From positions 8,150 through 14,272 of the forward strand of contig DMQT01000285.1 of the NCBI GenBank assembly GCA_003455595.1: a DNA stretch of 6,123 nt, written 5' to 3'. Below, one piece after another: positions 1-6,123 of this stretch. Positions within the stretch are counted from its first letter, which is position 1. Every line of letters starts with the position of its first letter. A model generated the notes under the pieces. That model had not been told where the DNA came from, made no database searches, and saw only the letters and a list, made by a program, of their open reading frames with translations. A program made the position numbers and the translations under genes. Origin of the DNA: Betaproteobacteria bacterium (GTDB taxonomy: Bacteria; Pseudomonadota; Gammaproteobacteria; Burkholderiales; Sulfuriferulaceae).

Positions 1-1328
1 GGCAGCTCGCGCAACGACTGGATATAAGCAGCTTCGGTCGCAGCATCGAGGCGGCCACGCTGTTTGGCGAGCAGCAGTGTGAGCAGGAACAGCGCCGCCA
101 GCTGGGTGGTGAAGGCTTTGGTCGAGGCGACGCCAATTTCCGGTCCGGCGCGGGTCAGGAAGCGCAACCGCGACTGCCGCACCAGCGCCGATTCGGGCAC
201 GTTGCAGATCGACAGCGTGTATTGATGGCCGAGCGCCTTGGCGTGATTCAGCGCGGCGAGGGTATCGGCGGTTTCACCCGATTGCGACAAGGTAATCACC
301 AGCGCATTCGGGTTCGGCACACTGTCGCGGTAGCGGTATTCGCTGGCGATTTCAGCACGACAGGGAATACCCGCCAACGATTCCAGCCAGTAGCTGGCAA
401 CACTGGCGGCGTGATAGCTGGTGCCGCAGGCAAGGATGGTGACGGCGTTGATATGGGCGAAAACTTCGGCGGCGTCAAAGCCGAACAGCTCGGGCAGCAA
501 GCTGTCGCCAATCACCGCGTCGTGCAGCGTATCGGCCAGCGCGCGCGGCTGTTCGTGAATTTCTTTCTGCATGAAATGGCGGTAATTGCCGAGCTCGGCC
601 ATCTCCGACGACTGCTCGGAAATATGCGAGGCACGCTCCACGCGCACGCCGCTGGCGTCGTAAATCGCCACCGTAAGCAGGCCGATGTCGGCGACGTCAC
701 CTTCTTCCAGATAGATGATTTTTTGCGTCACCGGCAGCAAGGCCGACACGTCCGAGGCGATGAAGTTTTCCTCGATGCCCAGGCCGATCAGCAGCGGGCT
801 GCCGCGTCGCGCGCACACCAGCCGGTGCGGTGCGTCCTGCGCCACTACGCCAATTGCATACGCGCCGTGCAGTTCCGCCACCGCAAGCTGCACCGCTGCC
901 AGCAAGTCGTGCTCGGCGTGATGAAAGTGGTAGTGAATCAGATGCACGATGACTTCGGTATCGGTCTCGGAGGTGAACACATAGCCCAGTTCGCGCAACT
1001 GGGCGCGCAGCGCTTCGTGATTTTCGATGATGCCGTTGTGCACCACAGCAATGTCGTCGTGACTCACGTGCGGATGCGCATTGTGTTCGGTCGGCGCGCC
1101 ATGGGTGGCCCAACGCGTGTGGGCGATGCCGAGGTGTCCGTGGGTTTTTTGCGCCGTGGTGGCGCTGGTCAGCGACGCCACGCGCCCGATGCTGCGCACG
1201 CGTTGCAGGCCATTGTTCACCACCACCAGCCCGGCTGAATCATAGCCGCGGTATTCCAGCCGCCGCAGCCCCTCCAGCAGAATTGGAACCACGTTGCGTT
1301 GCGCTACCGCGCCTACTATGCCGCACAT
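1..1328 (-). CDS. glmS: Glutamine--fructose-6-phosphate aminotransferase (isomerizing), GlmS; partial, C-terminus beyond window
   Basis: This enzyme makes glucosamine-6-phosphate from fructose-6-phosphate and glutamine in the cytoplasm, the first committed step toward UDP-GlcNAc. The frame is open from the ATG at 1326-1328 to the left edge, giving 442 codons; the family is usually about 610 residues, so roughly the last 165 are missing. The protein begins MCGIVGAV, so Cys2 becomes the N-terminal nucleophile of the class II glutamine amidotransferase domain after Met removal. Other visible motifs are RRLEYRGYDSAG (residues about 22-33), HTRWATHG and HNGIIENHE. The first SIS (sugar isomerase) domain shows CGTSYH at about 301-306, SQSGETADT from 348 and GVASTKAFTTQL further on. 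The second SIS domain lies outside the window. The start is fixed by the catalytic Cys and by an AAGGA ribosome binding site six bases upstream. glmU ends 11 bases before it, so the two are co-transcribed. That short gap leaves no room for a glmS ribozyme of the Gram-positive kind. Confidence 0.98.
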   Translation of the reverse strand, partial: MCGIVGAVAQRNVVPILLEGLRRLEYRGYDSAGLVVVNNGLQRVRSIGRVASLTSATTAQKTHGHLGIAHTRWATHGAPTEHNAHPHVSHDDIAVVHNGIIENHEALRAQLRELGYVFTSETDTEVIVHLIHYHFHHAEHDLLAAVQLAVAELHGAYAIGVVAQDAPHRLVCARRGSPLLIGLGIEENFIASDVSALLPVTQKIIYLEEGDVADIGLLTVAIYDASGVRVERASHISEQSSEMAELGNYRHFMQKEIHEQPRALADTLHDAVIGDSLLPELFGFDAAEVFAHINAVTILACGTSYHAASVASYWLESLAGIPCRAEIASEYRYRDSVPNPNALVITLSQSGETADTLAALNHAKALGHQYTLSICNVPESALVRQSRLRFLTRAGPEIGVASTKAFTTQLAALFLLTLLLAKQRGRLDAATEAAYIQSLREL

Positions 1329-1334
1329 ATGTTG

Positions 1335-1339
1335 TCCTT
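1335..1339 (-). promoter_or_regulatory. Ribosome binding site of glmS
   Basis: Read on the minus strand, AAGGA sits six bases before the glmS ATG and immediately after the glmU TAA stop (1340-1342). It supports the chosen glmS start and the tight glmU-glmS operon structure. Confidence 0.8.
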
Positions 1340-2716
1340 TTAAATCCGGGGTTTCTTGACTGGGCGCTGCCAGCCGTTGATTGTCAGTTGCTTGCTGCGC
1401 GACAGCGTCAGTTCGCCTGCCGGCGTGTCCCTGGTAATGGTCGAACCTGCGCCGATGGTGGCACCTTTGCCCACCGTGACCGGCGCGACCAGTTGCGTAT
1501 CCGAACCGATGAAAACGTCGTCCTCGATCACGGTGCGGTGCTTGTTGGCACCATCGTAATTGCAGGTAATGGTACCGGCGCCGACATTGACACGTTTGCC
1601 GACGGTACTGTCGCCGACGTAGGACAAGTGGTTGATCTTGCTGCCGACATCAACCTGACTGTTCTTGATTTCAACAAAATTGCCGACGTGCACCTGTGCC
1701 GCCAAGATGCTGCCGGGACGGATGCGCGCAAACGGGCCGATGTGGTTGTCGGCACCCAACTCAGCCTCGACAATGTGCGAGAACGCAGCAATCTGCGTGC
1801 CTGCGCCGACGCGCACGTCTTTCAATACGCAATTTGCGCCCACACTCACGCCATCGGCCAATTCAACCTGGCCTTCGAACACGCAATTGACGTCGATGAC
1901 CACATCGCGGCCACAGCTGAGACTGCCGCGCACGTCAATCCGTGCCGGGTCATACAGCGTCACGCCCTGTTCCAGCAACTGCTGCGCGGTATTAGCCTGA
2001 TAACGGCGCTCCAACTCGGCCAGTTGCACCTTGCTGTTGACGCCCAGTATCTCCCACTCGTGGCGCGGGCTACAGGTGCGCACCGGCACGCCGTCGGCCA
2101 CCGCCATGCCGATGATGTCGGTGAGGTAATATTCGCGTTGGGCGTTGTCGTTGGACAGGCGATTCAGCCAGCCCGCCAGTAAATGCGTCGGCAGCGCCAT
2201 CAGGCCGGTGTTGATTTCACGTATCGAACGCAAACCGGCGTCCGCGTCTTTATGTTCCACGATGCGGCTAACGGCACCCGCGCTATCACGCACGATACGG
2301 CCATAGCCGGTCGGGTCAGCCAGCTCGATGGTGAGCAGCGCCAGGCTGTCTTGCGCTGCCAGTGCAGTCAGCTCGCGCAGGGTATCCAGCTGGATCAGCG
2401 GCACGTCGCCGTACAGAATCAGCGTCACGCCAGAACCCGCCAGATGCGGCAATGCCTGCATCACCGCATGGCCGGTGCCGTGCTGCTCGGCCTGCAGCGC
2501 CCAGGCGATGTGGGTGTCGGCGATGGTGTTCGGCACCGCGTCGCCGCCATAGCCGTATACCACGCAGATTTGCAGCGGATCAAGCTGCCGCGCACGGTCG
2601 AGCACGTGCGCCAGCAGCGGCTTGCCGGCCAGCGAATGTAGCACTTTGGGCAGGTTGGACACCATGCGCGTGCCACGTCCGGCAGCCAGCACGACGATAT
2701 TGAAAGGGGCAGTCAT
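1340..2716 (-). CDS. glmU: Bifunctional UDP-N-acetylglucosamine pyrophosphorylase / glucosamine-1-phosphate N-acetyltransferase GlmU
   Basis: GlmU acetylates glucosamine-1-phosphate with acetyl-CoA and then couples the product to UTP, giving UDP-GlcNAc for peptidoglycan and lipopolysaccharide. The 458-residue length fits the family (456 in E. coli). The N-terminal uridyltransferase domain shows LAAGRGTRM (residues 10-18), [10 protein letters not shown] (75-84), YGDVPL with the metal-binding Asp104, GYGR (137-140), Glu154, Asn169 and Asn227. From about residue 250 the protein is a left-handed beta-helix of hexapeptide repeats, the acetyltransferase half. There Arg333, Lys351, His363 (the catalytic base in E. 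coli GlmU), Tyr366, Asn386 in CNYDG and Lys392 fall at or very near the E. coli numbering. Every key residue I know is present, so both activities should be intact. The start places LAAGRG at the usual distance from the N-terminus; its ribosome binding site is weak (GTGAG a few bases upstream). fxsA lies 69 bases upstream on the same strand and glmS 11 bases downstream. Confidence 0.98.
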   Translation of the reverse strand: MTAPFNIVVLAAGRGTRMVSNLPKVLHSLAGKPLLAHVLDRARQLDPLQICVVYGYGGDAVPNTIADTHIAWALQAEQHGTGHAVMQALPHLAGSGVTLILYGDVPLIQLDTLRELTALAAQDSLALLTIELADPTGYGRIVRDSAGAVSRIVEHKDADAGLRSIREINTGLMALPTHLLAGWLNRLSNDNAQREYYLTDIIGMAVADGVPVRTCSPRHEWEILGVNSKVQLAELERRYQANTAQQLLEQGVTLYDPARIDVRGSLSCGRDVVIDVNCVFEGQVELADGVSVGANCVLKDVRVGAGTQIAAFSHIVEAELGADNHIGPFARIRPGSILAAQVHVGNFVEIKNSQVDVGSKINHLSYVGDSTVGKRVNVGAGTITCNYDGANKHRTVIEDDVFIGSDTQLVAPVTVGKGATIGAGSTITRDTPAGELTLSRSKQLTINGWQRPVKKPRI

Positions 2717-2745
2717 GTCATCTCACAAACTATTGGTTTTGCGAG

Positions 2746-2751
2746 AGTATA
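2746..2751 (-). promoter_or_regulatory. Possible -10 element of a glmU-glmS promoter
   Basis: On the minus strand TATACT (five of six matches to TATAAT) lies in the 69-base gap between fxsA and glmU, about 30 bases before the glmU ATG, which would leave a leader of roughly 20-25 bases. No convincing -35 hexamer stands 16-18 bases upstream; ATCAAA or TCAAAG near 2768-2774 is the best available. It is therefore a candidate only, and glmU-glmS could instead be read through from fxsA. No hairpin with a T-run that could terminate fxsA transcription is visible in this gap. Confidence 0.35.
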
Positions 2752-2785
2752 CCCAATTGCCGTGTCGCTTTGATGACGCAGGAAA

Positions 2786-3196
2786 TCAGCGCCCGAGGCG
2801 GTCGTCGTGTTCGCGGCGGTACTCACCCTCAATCACACCCGGCTCGGTCGGCGAGCCCGGCGGTGCTTTACGCACAAACAGCCGTGCTGGAATCAGCAAT
2901 ACCAGCAGCGCAATCACATCGGTGATGACGCCGGGGAATATCATCAACGCCCCGGCCAGCATGGCGCGACCGCTGCTGATGAGCACACCGAACGGGGAAC
3001 GCCCGGACTGCAACGCCAGGCTGACGCGCGCCAAAAACGTCACGCGCTCGGCGGCTATCATCGACCAGCCGACAAACGCACTACTGAGTAGCAGCAAGAA
3101 CACCCAGCCGCCAATCAGGTGGTAAATCTGGACCAGCACGTAAATCTCCAGTGCCGGTAAACTCAGTAGCGCAATCAATGCCAGAAAAAACGGCAT
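2786..3196 (-). CDS. fxsA: FxsA family cytoplasmic membrane protein
   Basis: A 136-residue inner-membrane protein of the FxsA family. The E. coli member (158 residues) is known because overproducing it relieves the exclusion of phage T7 by the F plasmid; the everyday function of the family is unknown. The sequence shows hydrophobic segments at about residues 3-25 and 29-48, then a short basic amphipathic stretch with a small-residue motif (about 55-80). A third hydrophobic segment at about 81-104 contains the family hallmark FPGVITD (87-93) followed by a leucine/isoleucine-rich run ending in IPAR. The charged C-terminal tail contains VIEGEYRRE (121-129), a pattern I associate with proteobacterial members. 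An AAGGA ribosome binding site six bases before the ATG supports the start. The gene diverges from cutA on its upstream side and precedes glmU by 69 bases on the same strand, so it may form the first gene of an fxsA-glmU-glmS transcript. The family call is from memory of conserved motifs, not from a search. Confidence 0.88.
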   Translation of the reverse strand: MPFFLALIALLSLPALEIYVLVQIYHLIGGWVFLLLLSSAFVGWSMIAAERVTFLARVSLALQSGRSPFGVLISSGRAMLAGALMIFPGVITDVIALLVLLIPARLFVRKAPPGSPTEPGVIEGEYRREHDDRLGR

Positions 3197-3202
3197 ATTT
3201 AA

Positions 3203-3207
3203 TCCTT
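3203..3207 (-). promoter_or_regulatory. Ribosome binding site of fxsA
   Basis: On the minus strand AAGGA stands six bases before the fxsA ATG (3194-3196), in an AT-rich stretch that favours translation initiation. It fixes the fxsA start. Confidence 0.7.
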
Positions 3208-3220
3208 ATAAATGAATGGT

Positions 3221-3237
3221 CAGAACTGTCAGTTCTG
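3221..3237. repeat. Perfect 17-base palindrome in the fxsA/cutA divergent gap
   Basis: CAGAACTG-T-CAGTTCTG is an inverted repeat with two perfect 8-base arms around a single central base. It lies in the short region between the divergent starts of fxsA (3196) and cutA (about 3255). The near-absent spacer suits a dimeric DNA-binding protein better than a transcription terminator, and no T-run follows on either strand. On the minus strand the palindrome contains CTGACA (3227-3232), a -35-like hexamer 16 bases from TATAAG (3205-3210). On the plus strand it starts about nine bases downstream of TATAAA (3207-3212). A bound repressor could therefore affect either gene. The promoter readings are weak: the minus-strand one would start transcription after the fxsA ribosome binding site, and the plus-strand one has no clear -35. 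If cutA instead starts at 3216, the palindrome lies within coding sequence. Confidence 0.5.
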
Positions 3238-3254
3238 CTACTACGGCGCGACTC

Positions 3255-3599
3255 ATGGACACACCTATGGAAGCCATTGTGATATTGACCAACCTGCCCG
3301 ACCAGGCCAGTGCCGAGCACCTCGCCCGCAGCCTGGTGGAAACAAAAAGCGCGGCATGCGTGAACATTCTGGCACCCTGCGTGTCCATTTATCGCTGGCA
3401 GGGTGCTATTGAGACCGCACACGAAGTACCCGTCCTGATTAAAACACTGCGCACGCACTATCACAAGGTTGAACAATGCGTACGCGAGTGCCATCCTTAC
3501 GCGCTACCTGAGATCATTGCCTTGCCGATCGTGGCCGGTCTGCCAGATTATCTGGCCTGGATCGCCACCGAAACAGGCGATGATCAGATGGGTGCGTAA
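3255..3599 (+). CDS. cutA: Divalent-cation tolerance protein CutA
   Basis: CutA proteins are small, very stable trimers with a ferredoxin-like fold that resemble PII signalling proteins. The E. coli gene was linked to copper tolerance, but the molecular role of the family remains unclear. From this start the protein has 114 residues (112 in E. coli). The family pattern is clear: VILTNLPDQASAEHLA near the N-terminus, SAACVNI with Cys35, YRWQG (46-50), the EVPVLIKT strand (57-64), HPYALPEI (80-87) and a DYLAW ending (98-102). Cys35, Cys75 and His80 match the positions of E. coli Cys39, Cys79 and His83, while E. coli Cys16 is a Thr here. The start is uncertain: in-frame ATGs at 3216, 3255 and 3267 are all possible and none has a strong ribosome binding site. 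I prefer 3255 or 3267 because the family core begins at about EAIVI, and the extra residues from 3216 do not look like CutA. The TAA at 3597-3599 is 32 bases before the dsbD start, so co-transcription with dsbD is likely. Confidence 0.93.
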   Translation: MDTPMEAIVILTNLPDQASAEHLARSLVETKSAACVNILAPCVSIYRWQGAIETAHEVPVLIKTLRTHYHKVEQCVRECHPYALPEIIALPIVAGLPDYLAWIATETGDDQMGA

Positions 3600-3619
3600 T
3601 GCATAAATACAAGCCGCCT

Positions 3620-3625
3620 GGAGAG
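3620..3625 (+). promoter_or_regulatory. Ribosome binding site deciding the dsbD start
   Basis: GGAGAG lies six bases before the ATG at 3632. It selects that start over the in-frame ATG at 3599, which overlaps the cutA stop by one base but has no comparable site and would put eleven extra, partly charged residues in front of the signal peptide. Confidence 0.8.
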
Positions 3626-3631
3626 TTTTAC

Positions 3632-5902
3632 ATGTTGATGCGAATGTTTGCCGTTCTACTGCTGCTGTTTATTTATGTGTATCCGGCGCAAGCCGACGAT
3701 CTATTGGAACCCGAAGCTGCGTTCAAGTTCTCGGCGCAACAACTCGACGCCGGCCGTCTGGAAGTGCGCTTTCAGATCGCCAACGGCTATTACATGTACC
3801 GCAACAAAATGAAATTCAGCCTCGACGGCGGCACGCTCGGCACGCCGGTTTTCCCGCCCGGCACGGTGCATGACGACCCGAATTTCGGCAAGGTCGAAAC
3901 CTACCGCAAGGAAGTACGCGTCACATTGCCGTTCACAGCCGCTGCCAATGCCCGCAGCCTGAAGCTGAAAGTCACCTCGCAAGGTTGTGCCGACGCCGGG
4001 GTGTGCTATACGCCGATGGACAGCAGCGCCAGCTTCCCGCTGGCAGCTGCGGCCAGCGCGTCACCCGTTAGTAGCGCGCTTTCCGGGCTGCGTGCCTTGG
4101 GCGAGCAGATCAGCGGCGCCGCGCAACCGCAATTTTTACCGCCGGATCAGGCTTTTCAAACCAGCCTGATCGCACTGGACGGACAAACTCTGCGCGCCCA
4201 TTTCAAGCTCGCGCCGGATTATTATCTATACAAAAACAAGATTCAGTTCAGCGTGAAGTCACCCGCCGACGTGAAACTGCTGGGCGTGGCGCTGCCCGCA
4301 GGCGACATCAAACAGGATCCCAATTTTGGCCGGCTTGAAGTCTATCACCATGATTTTGACGCGCAGATTCAGTTGCAACGCGCGCCCGGCAGTCGCAGCG
4401 ATATCGTGGTCGAGGCCACCTATCAGGGTTGTAGCGAAAAAGGTGTGTGCTACCCGCCTATCGTCAAAAGCTTCAAACTGAGCCTGCCTGCCGTCACCGC
4501 AACGGCAACCGCCGCGCCTGCGCTGGATAGCCTAATGCCTGCGCCTGCCGTGGCACCGCAGCAGGCATTGCCCGCTGCGTCAAGGTCCAGCGTTGCCCCG
4601 CCTGCTTCCGATATGTCCAACATCGAACGCGTGCTCAAAGCCGGGCGTTTCTGGACCATCATCGCCACCTTTTTCGGCGCCGGCCTGCTGCTGGCGTTGA
4701 CGCCGTGCGTATTCCCGATGATCCCCATCCTGTCCGGCATCATCGCCGGGCAGAAAAAAGTCACGCGCCTGTCCGGTTTTCTACTCTCGCTGGCCTACGT
4801 ACTGGGCATGGCGATCACCTATGCGCTGGCTGGCGTGGCGGCGGCGCTGTCCGGCACGCTGATTTCCAATGCCCTGCAAAATCCGATTGCGCTGGGTATT
4901 GGCGCCGCTGTGTTTGTGGCGCTGGCGCTGTCGATGTTCGGCTTTTTCGAACTGCAATTGCCGAGTTTCATCCAGAGTAAATTTGCCAACGCCAGCAACA
5001 AGGTCAAGGGCGGCAATTTCGTTGGCGTGTTCGTCATGGGCGCGTTGTCAGCACTGATCGTCGGCCCGTGCGTGGCACCGCCGCTGGCCGCTGCGCTGGC
5101 GTTCATCTCGCAGACCGGCAGTGTGGCGCTGGGCGGTTGGGCGCTGTTCGCGCTGGCCATCGGCATGGGCGTGCCGCTGCTGCTGGTGGGGATTTCGGCG
5201 GGCACGCTGTTGCCACGCGCAGGGGGCTGGATGGATGCGGTGAAGAACTTCTTCGGCGTGATGATGCTGGGCATCGCCATCTGGCTTATTACGCCGGTGA
5301 TTGCGGTATGGGTACAGATGCTGCTGTGGGCGAGCTTGCTGATCGTGTCGGCGGTGTACCTGAAAGCAGCGGATACGTTGCCTAACCATGCTTCGGGCTG
5401 GCGACACCTATGGAAAGGCATCGGCGTGATCCTGCTGCTGGCTGGCGCCGCGCTGCTGCTGGGTATGCTGGCCGGGGGCCGCGAAGTATTGCAGCCGCTC
5501 AACGTATTCAAGGGTGGCGTAGCCAGCGCAGCGCAAGCCAGCGGACTAAAGTTTGATCGGGTGAAAAATCTGGCAGAACTGGAATCGCGCGTCGCGCAGG
5601 CTGGCGGCAAACCGGTGATGCTGGATTTTTACGCTGACTGGTGCGTGTCGTGCAAGGAGATGGAGCACAATACCTTCACCGACCCTGCCGTGCAGGCGCG
5701 CCTGAAAGACGCGATCTTGCTGCAAGCTGACGTCACGCTCAACAGCGCGGATGACAAGGCGCTGCTCAAACGCTTCGGTCTGTTCGGTCCACCCGGCATC
5801 ATCTTCTTCGACGCCAGCGGCAAGGAAATCGCCTACCGCGTAATAGGCTATCAGCCCCCTGCGCAGTTCCAGCAAAGCCTGGATGCGGCCTTAACACACT
5901 GA
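3632..5902 (+). CDS. dsbD: Thiol:disulfide interchange protein DsbD (cytochrome c biogenesis/reductant transporter) with duplicated N-terminal domain
   Basis: DsbD passes electrons from cytoplasmic thioredoxin across the inner membrane to periplasmic proteins such as DsbC and the cytochrome c maturation thioredoxins. From the chosen start it has 756 residues against 565 in the E. coli precursor. A signal peptide occupies residues 1-21, with likely cleavage after YPAQA. Two periplasmic nDsbD-type domains follow, at about 24-137 and 167-286. Each has a YYxY motif, a DPNFG cap-loop-like motif and a GC-x5-CY redox pair (Cys119/Cys125 and Cys267/Cys273). An Ala/Pro-rich linker (about 287-328) leads to an eight-helix membrane domain (about 340-614), whose redox cysteines sit in TPCVFPMIP (Cys359) and GPCVAPPL (Cys480). 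The C-terminal thioredoxin domain carries DFYADWCVSCKE with Cys671/Cys674, and FGPPGI supplies the cis-proline region. All three cysteine pairs of the relay are intact, and the first is doubled. cutA lies just upstream and a thioredoxin-like gene 9 bases downstream. Confidence 0.96.
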   Translation: MLMRMFAVLLLLFIYVYPAQADDLLEPEAAFKFSAQQLDAGRLEVRFQIANGYYMYRNKMKFSLDGGTLGTPVFPPGTVHDDPNFGKVETYRKEVRVTLPFTAAANARSLKLKVTSQGCADAGVCYTPMDSSASFPLAAAASASPVSSALSGLRALGEQISGAAQPQFLPPDQAFQTSLIALDGQTLRAHFKLAPDYYLYKNKIQFSVKSPADVKLLGVALPAGDIKQDPNFGRLEVYHHDFDAQIQLQRAPGSRSDIVVEATYQGCSEKGVCYPPIVKSFKLSLPAVTATATAAPALDSLMPAPAVAPQQALPAASRSSVAPPASDMSNIERVLKAGRFWTIIATFFGAGLLLALTPCVFPMIPILSGIIAGQKKVTRLSGFLLSLAYVLGMAITYALAGVAAALSGTLISNALQNPIALGIGAAVFVALALSMFGFFELQLPSFIQSKFANASNKVKGGNFVGVFVMGALSALIVGPCVAPPLAAALAFISQTGSVALGGWALFALAIGMGVPLLLVGISAGTLLPRAGGWMDAVKNFFGVMMLGIAIWLITPVIAVWVQMLLWASLLIVSAVYLKAADTLPNHASGWRHLWKGIGVILLLAGAALLLGMLAGGREVLQPLNVFKGGVASAAQASGLKFDRVKNLAELESRVAQAGGKPVMLDFYADWCVSCKEMEHNTFTDPAVQARLKDAILLQADVTLNSADDKALLKRFGLFGPPGIIFFDASGKEIAYRVIGYQPPAQFQQSLDAALTH

Positions 5903-5911
5903 TTCGACGCC

Positions 5912-6123
5912 ATGAAAAAAAATCTCAGCCTCATCCTGTTCCTCCTCATCGCCATCGCTGCATTGGCCGGTGGCTACTATGTGTATCAGCACAATTACCG
6001 TAACGCGCCATCCGCACCGATGCAACCGGCCAGCGGATCGCCCGATGCAGCGTCATCGGCGGCGCTGTTCAAGGCCGGGTTCAACGACCTCGCGGCGATT
6101 CGTCAGCCGCTGGCGCAATGGCG
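5912..6123 (+). CDS. Membrane-anchored, probably TlpA/ResA-like thioredoxin family protein; partial, C-terminus beyond window
   Basis: Only the first 70 codons are present; the frame is open to the right edge. The protein starts MKKN and has one hydrophobic segment (about residues 5-23) ending in GGYYVY, which fits an uncleaved signal anchor or signal peptide. A low-complexity Ala/Ser/Pro linker (about 31-51) follows, then LFKAGFNDLAAIRQPLAQW. That last part resembles the start of periplasmic TlpA/ResA-type thioredoxins, where a 'xFxDLxGxxxxLxxWRGK' stretch precedes the WCxxC active site, but the active site itself is outside the window. The first base pair of the next codon (CG) would allow the expected Arg. 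The gene starts 9 bases after the dsbD stop with no strong ribosome binding site, so translation may be coupled to dsbD. The position suggests a periplasmic thiol protein kept reduced by DsbD. The family call is tentative and leans partly on the neighbour. Confidence 0.65.
   Translation, partial: MKKNLSLILFLLIAIAALAGGYYVYQHNYRNAPSAPMQPASGSPDAASSAALFKAGFNDLAAIRQPLAQW

Noticed and set aside
222..1238. Long plus-strand open frame of 338 codons opposite glmS
   Set aside because: It shares codon boundaries with the glmS frame on the other strand, which is typical where GC-rich codon use avoids TTA, CTA and TCA. The translation is rich in Arg, Gln, His and Val with no recognisable motif, while glmS on the minus strand is unmistakable.
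1329..1339. Possible glmS ribozyme or riboswitch upstream of glmS
   Set aside because: Only 11 bases separate glmU and glmS, filled by the ribosome binding site, so no structured leader can fit there.
1283..2641. Two consecutive plus-strand open frames (299 and 152 codons) opposite glmU
   Set aside because: They are the exact antisense phase of the glmU codons, broken by one stop at about 2180-2182. They have no convincing ribosome binding site and no family resemblance.
3599..3631. Upstream dsbD start at 3599, overlapping the cutA stop as TAATG
   Set aside because: The overlap suggested translational coupling, but the ATG at 3632 has a strong GGAGAG site and gives a standard signal peptide, whereas the earlier start adds eleven residues that disturb it.
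4819..5610. Minus-strand open frame of 263 codons within dsbD
   Set aside because: The composition is an Ala/Ser/Pro/Thr-rich mirror of the membrane domain of dsbD, whose sense reading is fully supported by conserved cysteine motifs.
5903..5911. Possible terminator or promoter between dsbD and the downstream thioredoxin-like gene
   Set aside because: The gap is only 9 bases and contains no hairpin or promoter hexamers, so the two genes are most simply one transcript.

Overview
This window looks like ordinary chromosome from a moderately high-GC Gram-negative proteobacterium. A betaproteobacterium is most likely (Gallionella/Nitrosomonas-like relatives are one guess), because cutA, a large dsbD and a TlpA-like thioredoxin follow one another and because of the protein flavour. 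This placement is inference from protein resemblance, not from a search. There are no tRNA or rRNA genes, insertion sequences, CRISPR arrays or phage genes.

Left half, minus strand (read from right to left): fxsA (2786-3196), then glmU (1340-2716), then glmS (start at 1328, running off the left edge). glmU and glmS are 11 bases apart, and the glmS ribosome binding site directly follows the glmU stop codon, so they form a tight operon. Together they cover most of the route from fructose-6-phosphate to UDP-N-acetylglucosamine, the precursor of peptidoglycan and lipopolysaccharide; only the GlmM mutase step is absent here. fxsA may be read into this operon, although a -10-like hexamer lies just upstream of glmU.

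Right half, plus strand: cutA (about 3255-3599), dsbD (3632-5902) and the start of a membrane-anchored, probably TlpA/ResA-like thioredoxin protein (5912 to the right edge). They are closely spaced and probably co-transcribed. DsbD carries electrons across the inner membrane to periplasmic thiol proteins, and the next gene may encode a client of it. This DsbD is unusually long because its periplasmic N-terminal domain is present twice, and both copies keep the redox cysteine pair.

The two halves diverge at 3197-3254, a short gap holding a perfect 17-base palindrome that could be an operator. The order fxsA / cutA / dsbD matches the E. coli locus fxsA-aspA-dcuA-cutA-dsbD with aspA and dcuA missing. 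I see no novel multi-gene system; the points most worth checking are the DsbD domain duplication and the intergenic palindrome.
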